From Ancylobacter novellus (lineage in GTDB: Bacteria; Pseudomonadota; Alphaproteobacteria; Rhizobiales; Xanthobacteraceae), in the NCBI GenBank assembly GCA_003241485.1, contig QFQD01000016.1, positions 1 through 64,000 of the forward strand: 64,000 bases of DNA, written 5' to 3'. Each line of letters starts with the position of its first letter. Positions within the stretch are counted from its first letter, which is position 1. Position numbers and translations under genes: made by a program. The notes beneath the pieces are model-generated. The model saw nothing but the letters and a program-made list of their open reading frames with translations. It searched no databases and was not told the DNA's origin. Below, piece after piece: positions 1 to 8,426 of the stretch.

Positions 1-252
1 GGCGTGGTCGGTGTAGTTCAGGCCGACGCAGACGAACTTGCCGACCTGCCCGACGCAGGCGCCGATGCGCGGCGTGCCCTCGACCGCCGGCAGCACGGCG
101 GGATCGACTGCGCGGATGCGCGCGAGATTTTCCGGCAGCAGCGCCGCCCCGGCGATGTCGGAGACGATCGACGACAGATCGCGCAGCACGCCCTGCGCGT
201 CGAGGATGGCGGGACGCTCCGCCCCCGGTTGACCGTAACGGACAAGCTTCAT
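1..252 (-). CDS. Fumarylacetoacetate hydrolase family protein (partial, N-terminus)
   Basis: Only the first 84 codons are in the window; the gene runs off the left edge. The start MKLVRYGQPGAERPAILDA and the later GKFVCVGLNYTDHA are the N-terminal domain and the start of the catalytic FAH fold, as in 2,4-diketo-3-deoxy-L-rhamnonate/fuconate hydrolases and proteins loosely called ureidoglycolate lyase. FAH enzymes use a metal-held acidic cluster to cleave or decarboxylate beta-diketo or oxo acids; that cluster lies outside the window. The gene is the last visible member of a leftward operon (transporter, dehydratase, this gene), so a role at the end of a non-phosphorylative sugar-acid route is likely. 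The exact substrate is inference. Confidence 0.8.
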   Translation of the reverse strand, partial: MKLVRYGQPGAERPAILDAQGVLRDLSSIVSDIAGAALLPENLARIRAVDPAVLPAVEGTPRIGACVGQVGKFVCVGLNYTDHA

Positions 253-322
253 CGTCGCTTTCTCCCTTGATATCGATACGGGGCGCTCAACTGAACGGCC
301 AGTGGGCTTCTCGCAGCAAACC

Positions 323-1492
323 TCACGCTGCTGCGAAGAGCGACGCGGGCGTGTGCGTGAATCGCGCCAGCGCCTCGGGATCGAGGCCGACGCCGAGGCC
401 CGGCCGGTCGGGAATATGCAGCTTGCCCTCGTCGTCCAGAATGAACGGCTCGGCGACGATGCCGTCGACATAGGCGCTGCCGCCGATGAACTCGACGAGG
501 TCGCAGTGCGGCAGCGCGGCGGCAAGCTGAAGATCGGCAGCCAGCCCCAGCGCGGTGTTCCAGCCATGGCCGACATAGCGCAGGCCGAAATCGTCGGCGA
601 GCCAGGCGATGCGTCGCTGCTCGCTGAGGCCGCCAACCTTGGTCACGTCCGGCTGCACGATGTCGAGGGCGCCAGTGGACAGCCAGGGAACGAAACTCTG
701 ACGGCGGGTGAGCACCTCGCCGCCGGCGATCGGCACCGGGCTCGCCCGGCGCAGCGTGCGGAACCCTTCCAGCGCATCCGGCCGTAGCGGCTCCTCGAAC
801 CAGCCCACATCATAGTCGCGCAGCATCTGCGCGGTGGTGAGCGCCCATTTCAGCCCCTGTGGCCAATAGGCGTCGGAGGCCCCCGCGTCGACGAAGAGCT
901 GGGCATCCGGTCCCGCCGCCTCGCGGGCGGCCCGCACGATCGCCTCGTCGAGCTTCGCGCTGCCGCGCCGACCGAAGGGACCCCAGCCGATCTTGAAGGC
1001 CTTGAAGCCGCGCGCGCGATGCGGGCCGATGACATCGGCCATGCGCTCGGGCTCCTCCATCAACAGCGAGCAATAGGGCGTGACGCGGTCGCGATAGGTC
1101 CCGCCGAGCAGTCTCCCCACGGGCTGACCAAGGCTTTTGCCCAGAATGTCCCACAGCGCGATGTCGATGCCGCTGATCGCATGGGTGAGGCTGCCTCCGC
1201 GCCCCATCCAGAAGCTGTTCTGATGCAGCTTTTCAGCGACCCGCTCGGGTTCGAGGGCGTTCTCGCCGCGCCAGAGCGGTTCGAGCACGTCGACAGCGGC
1301 CTGAACGAGCCGCCCGTCGGTGAACACGCTGCCATGGCCGGTGATGCCCTCCTCCGTATGCACGGCGATGAGTGCGTGGACGGAGTCTTCCGGTTTGATC
1401 TCAGCCGACCAGCCGCCCTTCGGGCTTTCGCCGAACAGCGGGGCGACGGCGATTGAGCGGATGGTCACTTTTGGCAGGGTGATGTCGGGCAT
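323..1492 (-). CDS. Mandelate racemase/muconate lactonizing enzyme family protein (sugar-acid dehydratase-like)
   Basis: This 389-residue enolase-superfamily protein has an N-terminal capping domain followed by the TIM barrel. Visible catalytic features are FKAFKIGWGP (Lys164 and Lys167), the metal ligands Asp202 (LFVDAG), Glu233 (WFEEP) and Glu259 (AGGE), then Asp282/Lys285 (QPDVTK), His309 (GHGWN) and Glu334 (LVEF). A KxxK motif plus a late His is typical of acid-sugar dehydratases, which remove water from aldonates to give 2-keto-3-deoxy acids. It lies 9 bp after a permease gene and 70 bp before an FAH hydrolase in the same direction. Substrate is not determinable from sequence; L-fuconate, L-rhamnonate or a galactarate-like acid are candidates. 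Confidence 0.85.
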   Translation of the reverse strand: MPDITLPKVTIRSIAVAPLFGESPKGGWSAEIKPEDSVHALIAVHTEEGITGHGSVFTDGRLVQAAVDVLEPLWRGENALEPERVAEKLHQNSFWMGRGGSLTHAISGIDIALWDILGKSLGQPVGRLLGGTYRDRVTPYCSLLMEEPERMADVIGPHRARGFKAFKIGWGPFGRRGSAKLDEAIVRAAREAAGPDAQLFVDAGASDAYWPQGLKWALTTAQMLRDYDVGWFEEPLRPDALEGFRTLRRASPVPIAGGEVLTRRQSFVPWLSTGALDIVQPDVTKVGGLSEQRRIAWLADDFGLRYVGHGWNTALGLAADLQLAAALPHCDLVEFIGGSAYVDGIVAEPFILDDEGKLHIPDRPGLGVGLDPEALARFTHTPASLFAAA

Positions 1493-1501
1493 GGAGATGA
1501 C

Positions 1502-2182
1502 TCAGGACTTTCGGTCAGCCGACGTCCAGCCGCGCCGCGACCAGTGCTCCAGACGGCGCACGAGAAGGGCGGCGGGAAAGCCGACGGAGAAATAGAGGAT
1601 GGCCGTGACAGTGTAGACGGTGAAGTACTGGTAGTTGCGCGCGGCGACGATCTGCCCGGAGAACATGAGCTCCTGCACCGTGACCACCGACGCCAGCGCC
1701 GTATCCTTGAACAGGGCGATGAGATAGTTGCCGAGTGCCGGCAGAACCGTGCGGAAGGCTTGCGGGAAGATGATCTTGACGAAGGTGATGGTGGGGCTGA
1801 GCCCCAGGCTCTGGGCCGCCTCATACTGGCTTTTCGGCACCGCCTGGATGCCCGAGCGATAAACCTCGCTCATGAAGGCGGAGTAGTTCACCGTGAGGCC
1901 GATGATTGCCGCTGTCACGGGCTCTAGCCGGATGCCGGCGCTGGGCAGCACGTAATAGATGTAGATGAGCTGCAGGATCAGCGGCGTCGCCCGGATGAAC
2001 TCGACATAGAAATCCGCCGGCCAGCGGATCCAGCGCCGCGCGGACATCCGCGCGAGCGCCAGCGGGACAGCGAGCACGCCTGCCAGAAGGATGACGACGA
2101 GGGTGAGAAACGTCGTCACAGCGAGACCTTGCAGGAAGACCGAGCCGTATTCGTTGACGACCGAGAGATCGAGAAGGTTCAT
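1502..2182 (-). CDS. Amino-acid-type ABC transporter permease
   Basis: This 226-residue membrane protein has the layout of HisM/GlnP permeases. The EAA cytoplasmic loop that contacts the ATPase is visible as EAAQSLGLSPTITFVKIIFP near residues 136-155, and several hydrophobic segments surround it. It follows a substrate-binding protein (79 bp gap) and precedes the dehydratase. No ATP-binding subunit of this polar-amino-acid type is found in the cluster, so the ATPase is either past the left edge or shared. The partner genes suggest it imports an organic acid rather than an amino acid, but that is inference. Confidence 0.88.
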   Translation of the reverse strand: MNLLDLSVVNEYGSVFLQGLAVTTFLTLVVILLAGVLAVPLALARMSARRWIRWPADFYVEFIRATPLILQLIYIYYVLPSAGIRLEPVTAAIIGLTVNYSAFMSEVYRSGIQAVPKSQYEAAQSLGLSPTITFVKIIFPQAFRTVLPALGNYLIALFKDTALASVVTVQELMFSGQIVAARNYQYFTVYTVTAILYFSVGFPAALLVRRLEHWSRRGWTSADRKS

Positions 2183-2261
2183 GACGCAACCTGCCGCGGA
2201 AGCCGGAAGGGACGTGCGGGGGAAACCGCCTCGCGCGTCCGCTGGCCGGGACTGGCGGCTG

Positions 2262-3116
2262 TCAGAGCGGGAAGAAGAACAGGTTGCGGTTGGTGAGCCC
2301 GTACGTCTTCAAGATCGCTGTGGCCTGACCATTGCCGCGCACTTCGGCGAGCCCCTGAGTGAAGGCGGCTCGCAACGAACAATCGTCCTTGCGGAGAGCG
2401 TAGCGGGCATAGCCATAGCCGTATTTGAAGATGAGCTCGTCTGGGATGGCGACATTGGCGACGATCTCGATCGGCGCCGAACCGTTTGCCTTCATGAACT
2501 CGATGATCTTCACGTCGTCGTCGAGGATGGCGTCGACGCGCCCGGTGGAGATTGCCGCGAATTCCTCGGCGTCGGTCTGGAAGGCCGTCACGGCCACGCC
2601 GATCTTGCGCAGATATTCATCGGCCGCCGAGCCGGCGATGGCCCCAATCTTCTTGCCCTTCAGGCCTTCAAAGGAGGTAATGCCAGCCGGATTGCCCTTC
2701 GCCACCACGATGGCCGGTCCGTACCACCAGGCCGGACCGGAGAAGGACACCGCCTTGAGCCGGTCTGGGGTCACGTGGATGTTGGCGGACACAACGTCGA
2801 TACGCTTGGCGAGCAGGGCCGGGATAAGCTGGCCGAACGGCATCACCTCATATCTGAACTTGGAGACGCCGGCCCATTTCAGCGCCGCCTCCACCAGCTC
2901 GATGTCGAGCCCGCCCGCTTTTTTGGTCGCCGGATCGAGAGAGGAATAGGGCGGTGAGGGCGAGAAGCCGAGTGTCACGCCTTCGGTCTTGGCTCGGGCG
3001 AGGGAGGAATCGCCGCAATTGTCGAACAGCGGCTGCGCCTCGAACTGGAATTCCTGCGCGCTCGCGCTGATGCTGACGCAAGCCGCGAGCACGGCCGCCA
3101 ATACGGTCCTGAACAT
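2262..3116 (-). CDS. ABC transporter periplasmic substrate-binding protein (SBP_bac_3 family)
   Basis: This is a 284-residue secreted protein with an N-terminal signal peptide (MFRTVLAAVLAACVSISASA, cleavage likely before QEF). The type-3 solute-binding fold is indicated by LGFSPSPPYSSLD, GGLDIELVEAALKWAG, LIPALLAKRIDVVSANI and GRVDAILDDD. It is the first gene of the leftward operon that continues with the permease, dehydratase and FAH hydrolase. Its promoter region contains two copies of an AT-rich operator (centres 3166 and 3231) shared with the divergent GntR regulator, so the operon is probably controlled by that regulator. Confidence 0.87.
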   Translation of the reverse strand: MFRTVLAAVLAACVSISASAQEFQFEAQPLFDNCGDSSLARAKTEGVTLGFSPSPPYSSLDPATKKAGGLDIELVEAALKWAGVSKFRYEVMPFGQLIPALLAKRIDVVSANIHVTPDRLKAVSFSGPAWWYGPAIVVAKGNPAGITSFEGLKGKKIGAIAGSAADEYLRKIGVAVTAFQTDAEEFAAISTGRVDAILDDDVKIIEFMKANGSAPIEIVANVAIPDELIFKYGYGYARYALRKDDCSLRAAFTQGLAEVRGNGQATAILKTYGLTNRNLFFFPL

Positions 3117-3158
3117 GCCATTCTCCTGATCTGGGAAGGGTGGTTCTGTGTCGACTGA

Positions 3159-3173
3159 AAAATATTATTTAAT
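3159..3173. promoter_or_regulatory. Candidate GntR/FCD operator, copy A
   Basis: AAAATAT-T-ATTTAAT, an AT-rich imperfect palindrome in a very GC-rich setting. An 18-base core CTGAAAAATATKATTTAA (K = T or G) recurs with a single difference 65 bp away in copy B. It lies 42 bp upstream of the SBP start on the minus strand. Confidence 0.6.
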
Positions 3174-3223
3174 CCGCGCGATCTGTCCAGACGTCCCGGC
3201 GCACCCAATGCTTGTTTGGCTGA

Positions 3224-3238
3224 AAAATATGATTTAAA
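3224..3238. promoter_or_regulatory. Candidate GntR/FCD operator, copy B
   Basis: AAAATAT-G-ATTTAAA, centred at 3231. The 65-bp spacing to copy A is about six helical turns, so two dimers could sit on the same DNA face. It is located between the divergent SBP operon and the GntR regulator gene. Confidence 0.6.
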
Positions 3239-3373
3239 TGAATTCTGTGGACATGGTCACGGCCTGGCGGGCGGCGGAGCTGCCGTGCCCGGCGTAGGCT
3301 ATCGTGTTCCGCAGGGATGGACCCGAGCCCGCACATCATCAGGCGGTGCAACGACTGAAAGCGGAGAGCGCCA

Positions 3374-4183
3374 GTGACGGAGCGCCCATCGACGCCACGC
3401 CAGCGCCCCGAGGTCGAAGCCCCGTCCGGCGAGGGGCGCCCGGCCCGTCCGGCGCGACCGTCCGGCTATCGCATCAGCGGCGTGCAGGGTCATGTGATCA
3501 CCGAGCTCGGCCGCGCCATCGTCTCCGGCCGTTTCGCGCCCGGCGAATTGCTGCCACGCGAGCCGGACCTGATGGCGGAGTTCGCGGCGAGCCGCCCCTC
3601 TTTGCGCGAGGCGCTGAAGGTGCTGGCGGCCAAGGGGTTGATCGAAATGCGCCAGAAGGTCGGCACGCGGGTGCGCCCGCGCGACCTGTGGAACACCTTC
3701 GACAGTGACGTGCTCGCTTGGCATTTCGGCGACGGCAACGGGTCCGCGGCGCTGCGCGACACCATGATGCGCGACCTGATCGAGCTGCGCCTGATGATCG
3801 AGCCCGCGGCCGCCCAACTCGCCACCGGTCGGGCGACGATCGAGGATCTGCGCCGCATCCGGGCGGCCCTGCACGCCATGGAGGCGACGAGCGGCGATCT
3901 GACAGCCTATGCCCATGCCGACGTCGCCTTCCACATGGCGGTGTTCGCCGCGAGCCACAACGTGCTGCTCGGCAGCTTCGCCCATCTGGTCGCCGACTTC
4001 CTCCATCTGAGCTTTTCCATCCAGCAGCAGGCGCTGAAGGCGGACAAGAGCGTCGAGGACGATATCAGCCAGCATCGGGCGGTGTTCGAAGCGATTACCG
4101 GCGGCGAGGGAGAGGGGGCGGCACGGGCCATGCGCGACGTGATCCTCGACGGCAAGGATTCGCTGCTCGCGGCGCTGAAGTGA
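3374..4183 (+). CDS. GntR family regulator, FadR/FCD subfamily
   Basis: This 269-residue regulator has a winged helix at about residues 37-105 (SGRFAPGELLPREPDLMAEF, then SRPSLREALKVLAAKGLIEM) followed by an all-helical FCD ligand domain at about 125-262. Candidate metal ligands of the FCD domain are Asp183, His187 and His234 (QHRAVFEAI). FCD regulators usually repress carboxylate or sugar-acid genes and are released by the substrate or an intermediate. It is divergent from the SBP operon and overlaps the epimerase gene by 4 bases. The four AT-rich palindromes at 3159, 3224, 6044 and 6159 are the obvious candidate operators. Residues 1-30 are a low-complexity Pro/Arg-rich extension. Confidence 0.9.
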   Translation: MTERPSTPRQRPEVEAPSGEGRPARPARPSGYRISGVQGHVITELGRAIVSGRFAPGELLPREPDLMAEFAASRPSLREALKVLAAKGLIEMRQKVGTRVRPRDLWNTFDSDVLAWHFGDGNGSAALRDTMMRDLIELRLMIEPAAAQLATGRATIEDLRRIRAALHAMEATSGDLTAYAHADVAFHMAVFAASHNVLLGSFAHLVADFLHLSFSIQQQALKADKSVEDDISQHRAVFEAITGGEGEGAARAMRDVILDGKDSLLAALK

Positions 4184-5202
4184 GCGACGCGCCGCTCGAC
4201 CTCCTCGCGCTCGACTGGCCGCATGGCGCCCTGCGGGTGTCGCCGGTGGGCGCGATGCTCGCCGATCTGGTCTTCCATCTGCCGGATGGACCCTTCGCGC
4301 CCTTCGCCCGGCCGCATTGGTCGCCGAACGATCCCTCGCTGGGCGCCCTGCCCGCCCATTTGCGCCATCTCGGAGCGGAGTTCGTCTGTCTACCCTTCGG
4401 CGTTGGCGGGCAGCTTGATGCGATCGCACTAGGCTGGGGCGGGTTCGGTCTCGAGCGCTGCAATGATCCTCCGCACGGCCTGGCCGCAAATGCCACATGG
4501 AGTGTGGAAGAACAGGATGCCGATCACATCCGCCTGACGCTCGACTACCCGGCGGATCATGCGGTGCGACGGCTCACCCGCACGCTCGCGGTGCGGCCCA
4601 ACGCTCCGGCGCTAGACCTCGAGCTCGCGATCGATGTGCGGCGCGCGACCCGTCTTCCCATCGGCCTGCATCCCATCCTGTCGCTGGATGTTCCGACGGA
4701 AACCATGCGCCTTCAGGCCCGTTTCCGGCGCGGCCTCACCTATCCGGCCTCGGTGCCCGGCGGGGCGATGCGGGCGGCCATCGGCCGCGATTTCACGAGC
4801 CTCGTCACGGTGCCGGCACGCGCGGGCGGCGTTATCGACCTGGCGTGCCTGCCGAAAGCGGCGCCCATGGAGGACGTCCTTCAGCTCTGCGACATCGAGG
4901 GGGCGGTAGAGGCCGTTTTTGCGGAGCGTCGCGCGGTGCTGAGCCTAGACTGGGACCGGAACCTCCTGCCCTCGTGCCTTTTATGGATCAGCGACCGGGC
5001 GCTGGCCGGCGCGCCCTGGGGCGGGCGCTATCGTGGCCTCGGCATTGAGCCGATCGCTTCCTGCTTTGATTTCGCCGAGCCGGTGTCGCTTGCCGACAAC
5101 CCGATCGCGTCCGCCGGCACGCCGACCTGCCTGGCGGCGACGCCGGAGCGGCCCACCGTCCTTCGCTATAGCCTCGCGGCGCGCCCGCTTCCCGGCGCCT
5201 AG
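4180..5202 (+). CDS. Aldose 1-epimerase-like protein
   Basis: The start is a GTG at 4180 that overlaps the TGA of the GntR gene (GTGA), giving 340 residues. The sequence resembles the galactose-mutarotase fold: an early FARPHWSPNDPSLGALPAHLR, a central LPIGLHPILSLD with a His, and a late WGGRYRGLGIEPIASCFD with a Glu in the place where mutarotases carry the catalytic acid. Such enzymes interconvert anomers so that an anomer-specific dehydrogenase can act. It ends convergently with the SDR gene, overlapping its stop by 4 bases. A sugar mutarotase fits with the SDR, lactonase and dehydratases nearby, but the specific sugar is unknown. Confidence 0.72.
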   Translation: MSDAPLDLLALDWPHGALRVSPVGAMLADLVFHLPDGPFAPFARPHWSPNDPSLGALPAHLRHLGAEFVCLPFGVGGQLDAIALGWGGFGLERCNDPPHGLAANATWSVEEQDADHIRLTLDYPADHAVRRLTRTLAVRPNAPALDLELAIDVRRATRLPIGLHPILSLDVPTETMRLQARFRRGLTYPASVPGGAMRAAIGRDFTSLVTVPARAGGVIDLACLPKAAPMEDVLQLCDIEGAVEAVFAERRAVLSLDWDRNLLPSCLLWISDRALAGAPWGGRYRGLGIEPIASCFDFAEPVSLADNPIASAGTPTCLAATPERPTVLRYSLAARPLPGA

Positions 5203-6005
5203 AAGGTGGCGGAGAGGCCGCCGTCGACGAGCAGTATCTGGCCAGTCACGTAGCGGGCATCGTCCGAGCAGAGGAAGAAGGCCGGGCCGGCGATGTCCAC
5301 CGGTGTGCCGGGTCGTCGCAGCGGGATGCGGCCGTGGCGGATATAGATGTCGCGGAACCAGTCGGTCTCGTGCTCGTGGCCGCTGCCATCCGGCAGTTGC
5401 GCCATCCGCGTATCGATGAAGCCGGGCGCCAGCGCGTTGACGACGATGCCTTCCGCGCCGAGATCGCAGGCCAGGGCGCGGGTGAAATTGACAAGCGCGC
5501 CCTTGGCGGTGGCATAGGCGAGGGAATCGCGAGTGCCGCGCATGCCCTGGATCGAGACGATGTTGAGGATGCGCCGGCCTTCGGCGGCCTTGCGCATGAG
5601 CGGCAGCAAGGCGAGCGTTACCCGGACCGCGCCATCCTGGTTGATGTCTGTCACCGAGCGATAATGATCGAAACTCATGGCGTCCACTCCGGCGGCGTCG
5701 AGGATGGCCGCGTTGTTGACGAGAATCTCGCAACGGCCGTAGCGCTGCTCGACGGTGTGCGCCAGCGCCGCGATCGAGGCGGCATCGGCGATGTCGACGC
5801 GCAGTCCCAGCGCCTGCGGGCCGAGCTCGGTGGCGGCATGAAGCGCTTCCGCCTCATCGATATCGGCCACCACCACCTGCGCGCCCTCGGTGGCGAAGCG
5901 CTCGGCAATGCAGCGGCCAATGCCGCGCGCTCCGCCGGTGACGACGGCGATCCGTCCTTCCAGGCGTCGGGCGGCGGGTGGGACAGGCTGGGCCTCGGTG
6001 GACAT
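5199..6005 (-). CDS. SDR family oxidoreductase
   Basis: This is a classical short-chain dehydrogenase of 268 residues. The cofactor motif TGGARGIG lies at 23-30, Asp48 at the end of the second strand favours NAD+ over NADP+, NNAA is at 97-100, and the catalytic Ser151, Tyr164 and Lys168 are present (SIQG, YATAK). The C-terminus SDDARYVTGQILLVDGG is typical. I chose the ATG at 6005 because the upstream ATG at 6068 would place the palindromic operator at 6044-6058 inside the coding sequence. Likely role: oxidation of a sugar to its lactone, or of a 2-keto-3-deoxy acid. It is divergent from the ABC operon at 6211. Confidence 0.88.
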   Translation of the reverse strand: MSTEAQPVPPAARRLEGRIAVVTGGARGIGRCIAERFATEGAQVVVADIDEAEALHAATELGPQALGLRVDIADAASIAALAHTVEQRYGRCEILVNNAAILDAAGVDAMSFDHYRSVTDINQDGAVRVTLALLPLMRKAAEGRRILNIVSIQGMRGTRDSLAYATAKGALVNFTRALACDLGAEGIVVNALAPGFIDTRMAQLPDGSGHEHETDWFRDIYIRHGRIPLRRPGTPVDIAGPAFFLCSDDARYVTGQILLVDGGLSATF

Positions 6006-6043
6006 GAGCGGTTCCAGAATGGTGGGCGGGAAGGCGTCGATAT

Positions 6044-6058
6044 AAAATATGATATTTT
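6044..6058. promoter_or_regulatory. Candidate GntR/FCD operator, copy C (perfect palindrome)
   Basis: AAAATAT-G-ATATTTT is a perfect 7+1+7 palindrome, the best of the four copies in this cluster. It lies 38 bp upstream of the SDR start. Confidence 0.65.
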
Positions 6059-6158
6059 GAGGCGTCAATCGAGAGTCGTTCGGCGGCGTGGGGAGATCAC
6101 CGCGTAGTCATAGCGCTTTTTGGTCGTTTTCTTCAGGCGTCGAATTGACCGCGAAAAT

Positions 6159-6173
6159 TAAATATGATTTTTT
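6159..6173. promoter_or_regulatory. Candidate GntR/FCD operator, copy D
   Basis: TAAATAT-G-ATTTTTT, centred at 6166, 115 bp (about 11 turns) from copy C and 37 bp upstream of the SBP start at 6211. The core AAATATGATTT is identical to copy B. Confidence 0.6.
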
Positions 6174-6210
6174 TCGCTAAAGCCAAATGGCGCCAGATGG
6201 AGAACGGACG

Positions 6211-7230
6211 ATGAATTGGATGTCGAGGGCGGTAGCTGCATCGCTCGCCACGCTTACCCTTCTCTCCTCGGCGGCGGCCGTCGCCCAGCCGAAAGGCGAG
6301 GTCCGCTTGCTGGCCTATGAGGGCTATGCCGATCCGGCCTGGGTCGAGGAATTCGAGAAGAAAACCGGCATCGCCGTGAAGGTGACTTATGTCGGCGGCG
6401 TCGACGAGCAGATCGCGAAGATGAAGGCGTCGAACGGCAAGGACTACGACGTCGTCACCATCGATACAGCCAGCCTCAAGGCCTATGCCGACCAGAAGCT
6501 GATCGCCCCGATCGACAAGTCCAAGCTCACCAGCGCCGGCAATCTTCTCCCCGACTTCCGGGGCATGGCGAACGCCACCTTCGACGGCGCCACCTATGGC
6601 GTGCCGTGGGCGTGGGGTTCGCTGGGCATGGTCTACGACAAGAAGACCTTTCCGACTGCGCCGGAGAGCTGGGAGGTGCTGTGGGACCCCAAATACAAGG
6701 GCAAGGTCATCTCGCTCGACGACGCCAACAACGCCATCAATTTCAGCGCCATCGTGCTCGGCATCAAGGACCCGTTCCATCTCACCGACGCGCAGTTCGC
6801 GCAGGTGAAGGACAAGTTGATCGCCCTCAAGCGAAACCTGCTCACCTATTTCGCCGGCTTTGACGAAGGCACCACCATCTGGACCGAGAACGACGTAGTG
6901 CTGATGTTCTCCATGGGAGAACTCGCGGCCATCAACCTGCAGAAGAAGGGCTTCGATGTCGGCTACGCCATCCCGAAGGAGGGCGCGGTTGGCTGGCTCG
7001 ACAATCTCACGGTGAGCGCGGGCACGCCCAATCCTGACGCCGCCTATGCCTGGATAAACTTCGTCTTGCAGAAGAAGATCGGCGCCGACATGGCGAAGAA
7101 GTTCGGCTACGGCTCGACCACCGACGCCCCCGAGGGGATGGACTATGCGAGCCGCCTGATCTGGGCGGACAATCCAGAGGACTACACTCGCCGCCAGGCG
7201 ATCTGGAACGAGGTCAAGGCGGCCGAGTAG
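6211..7230 (+). CDS. ABC transporter substrate-binding protein (PotD-like, spermidine/putrescine type)
   Basis: This is a 339-residue periplasmic protein with signal peptide MNWMSRAVAASLATLTLLSS ending at ...AVAQ. The fold is that of PotD/SBP_bac_8: GYADPAWVEEFEKKTGIAVK, YDVVTIDTASLKAYADQKLI, YGVPWAWGSLGMVYDKKTF and WTENDVVLMFSMGELAA. I preferred the ATG at 6211, which has GGAG at 6199-6202, over the in-frame ATG at 6187. It heads an operon with one ATPase and two permeases and then a dehydratase and lactonase. Despite the family name the ligand is probably a sugar acid or related carboxylate. Confidence 0.88.
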   Translation: MNWMSRAVAASLATLTLLSSAAAVAQPKGEVRLLAYEGYADPAWVEEFEKKTGIAVKVTYVGGVDEQIAKMKASNGKDYDVVTIDTASLKAYADQKLIAPIDKSKLTSAGNLLPDFRGMANATFDGATYGVPWAWGSLGMVYDKKTFPTAPESWEVLWDPKYKGKVISLDDANNAINFSAIVLGIKDPFHLTDAQFAQVKDKLIALKRNLLTYFAGFDEGTTIWTENDVVLMFSMGELAAINLQKKGFDVGYAIPKEGAVGWLDNLTVSAGTPNPDAAYAWINFVLQKKIGADMAKKFGYGSTTDAPEGMDYASRLIWADNPEDYTRRQAIWNEVKAAE

Positions 7231-7325
7231 CAGCCACCTCCGATAGAGCCGGCCCGACGGGCCGGACGTGACCTCGGGCGGCATCGGGATGCCGCCTTTC
7301 TCGACCGGATGACGGAGCGACACGC

Positions 7326-8426
7326 GTGCAGCCTCTCCTCCATCTCGACAACGTCTCGAAACGCTACGGCGCGGTGCGCGTGCTCGACGGCATCGACATC
7401 ACCGTGGCCGACAACGAATTCCTCACCATCCTCGGGCCTTCCGGTTCAGGCAAGACCACCATCCTGCGCATCATCGGCGGCTTCGAGGGGATCGACGGCG
7501 GAAGGCTGATGTTCGAGGGGCGCGACTTCTCCGCCGTGCCGATCAACCGACGCCCTTTCAACACGGTCTTCCAAGACTACGCATTGTTCCACCACATGAC
7601 GGTCGCCGAAAATGTCGGTTACGGCCTGAAGGTGCGCGGGCGCCCGAAGGTGGAGATCGCCGAACGTGTCGCCGAGGTGCTGGATACGGTGGGGCTGGGC
7701 ACCTTCGGCGGACGCTATCCCGCGCAGATGTCCGGCGGCCAGCGCCAGCGCGTGGCGCTGGCCCGCGCCATCATCTGCGAGCCGCGGCTCATCCTTCTCG
7801 ACGAACCGCTGTCGGCACTCGACGTCGAATTGCGCGCGCAGATGCAGCGCTTCCTCAAATCGTTGCAGCGCCGGCTCGGCATCGCCTTCGTCTTCATCAC
7901 TCACGACCAGGAGGAGGCGATCGCACTGTCCGACCGGATCATCGTGGTCAATCAGGGCCGCATCGAGCAGGAGGGCGCGCCCGAGGAGCTTTATCGCCGC
8001 CCCCGCACGCTTTTCACCGCCTCCTTTCTCGGCGACAACAACCTGATTCCGGGAACGCTGGCCGCGGTCGACGGCCGGCTCTGCACGGTCGACACCGCCG
8101 CCGGGCGCCTCGGCGCGACCGTCGATGGGCCAGCGCCGGTGCCGGGAAGCGCCGTGCTGTTGGCGGTGCGCCCCGAGCACGTCCGGCTGGACGCAGATCC
8201 GGCCGCCCCGGACGGGCTGCCGGCCGAAGTGGCTGATGTGCGCTTTCTCGGGGCCAATGTGATGATCGAGTTGCTCGCTCCCGCGCTGCCGGGTGCCGTG
8301 ATCAAGGTGCGCCGCCTCGCCGACGGGGCAGTCGCCGGGCTTCGGCCGGGGGCATCCGTCAGGCTCGGCTGGGCGGCCGACGACGCCGCTCTGCTGCAGG
8401 CGGCACCGTTAGGATGGGCGCGATGA
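7326..8426 (+). CDS. ABC transporter ATP-binding protein (PotA-like)
   Basis: This is a 366-residue ATPase with a GTG start preceded by GGAG. Walker A GPSGSGKT is at residues 37-44, the signature MSGGQRQR and Walker B LILLDEP follow, and the C-terminal ~110 residues form the TOBE domain usual in polyamine/sugar importers. It energises the permeases encoded immediately downstream; the stop overlaps the next start as ATGA. Confidence 0.93.
   Translation: MQPLLHLDNVSKRYGAVRVLDGIDITVADNEFLTILGPSGSGKTTILRIIGGFEGIDGGRLMFEGRDFSAVPINRRPFNTVFQDYALFHHMTVAENVGYGLKVRGRPKVEIAERVAEVLDTVGLGTFGGRYPAQMSGGQRQRVALARAIICEPRLILLDEPLSALDVELRAQMQRFLKSLQRRLGIAFVFITHDQEEAIALSDRIIVVNQGRIEQEGAPEELYRRPRTLFTASFLGDNNLIPGTLAAVDGRLCTVDTAAGRLGATVDGPAPVPGSAVLLAVRPEHVRLDADPAAPDGLPAEVADVRFLGANVMIELLAPALPGAVIKVRRLADGAVAGLRPGASVRLGWAADDAALLQAAPLGWAR

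Noticed and set aside
6005..6068. Upstream ATG at 6068 as SDR start
   Set aside because: It would place a perfect operator palindrome inside the coding region and adds residues not found in SDR enzymes.
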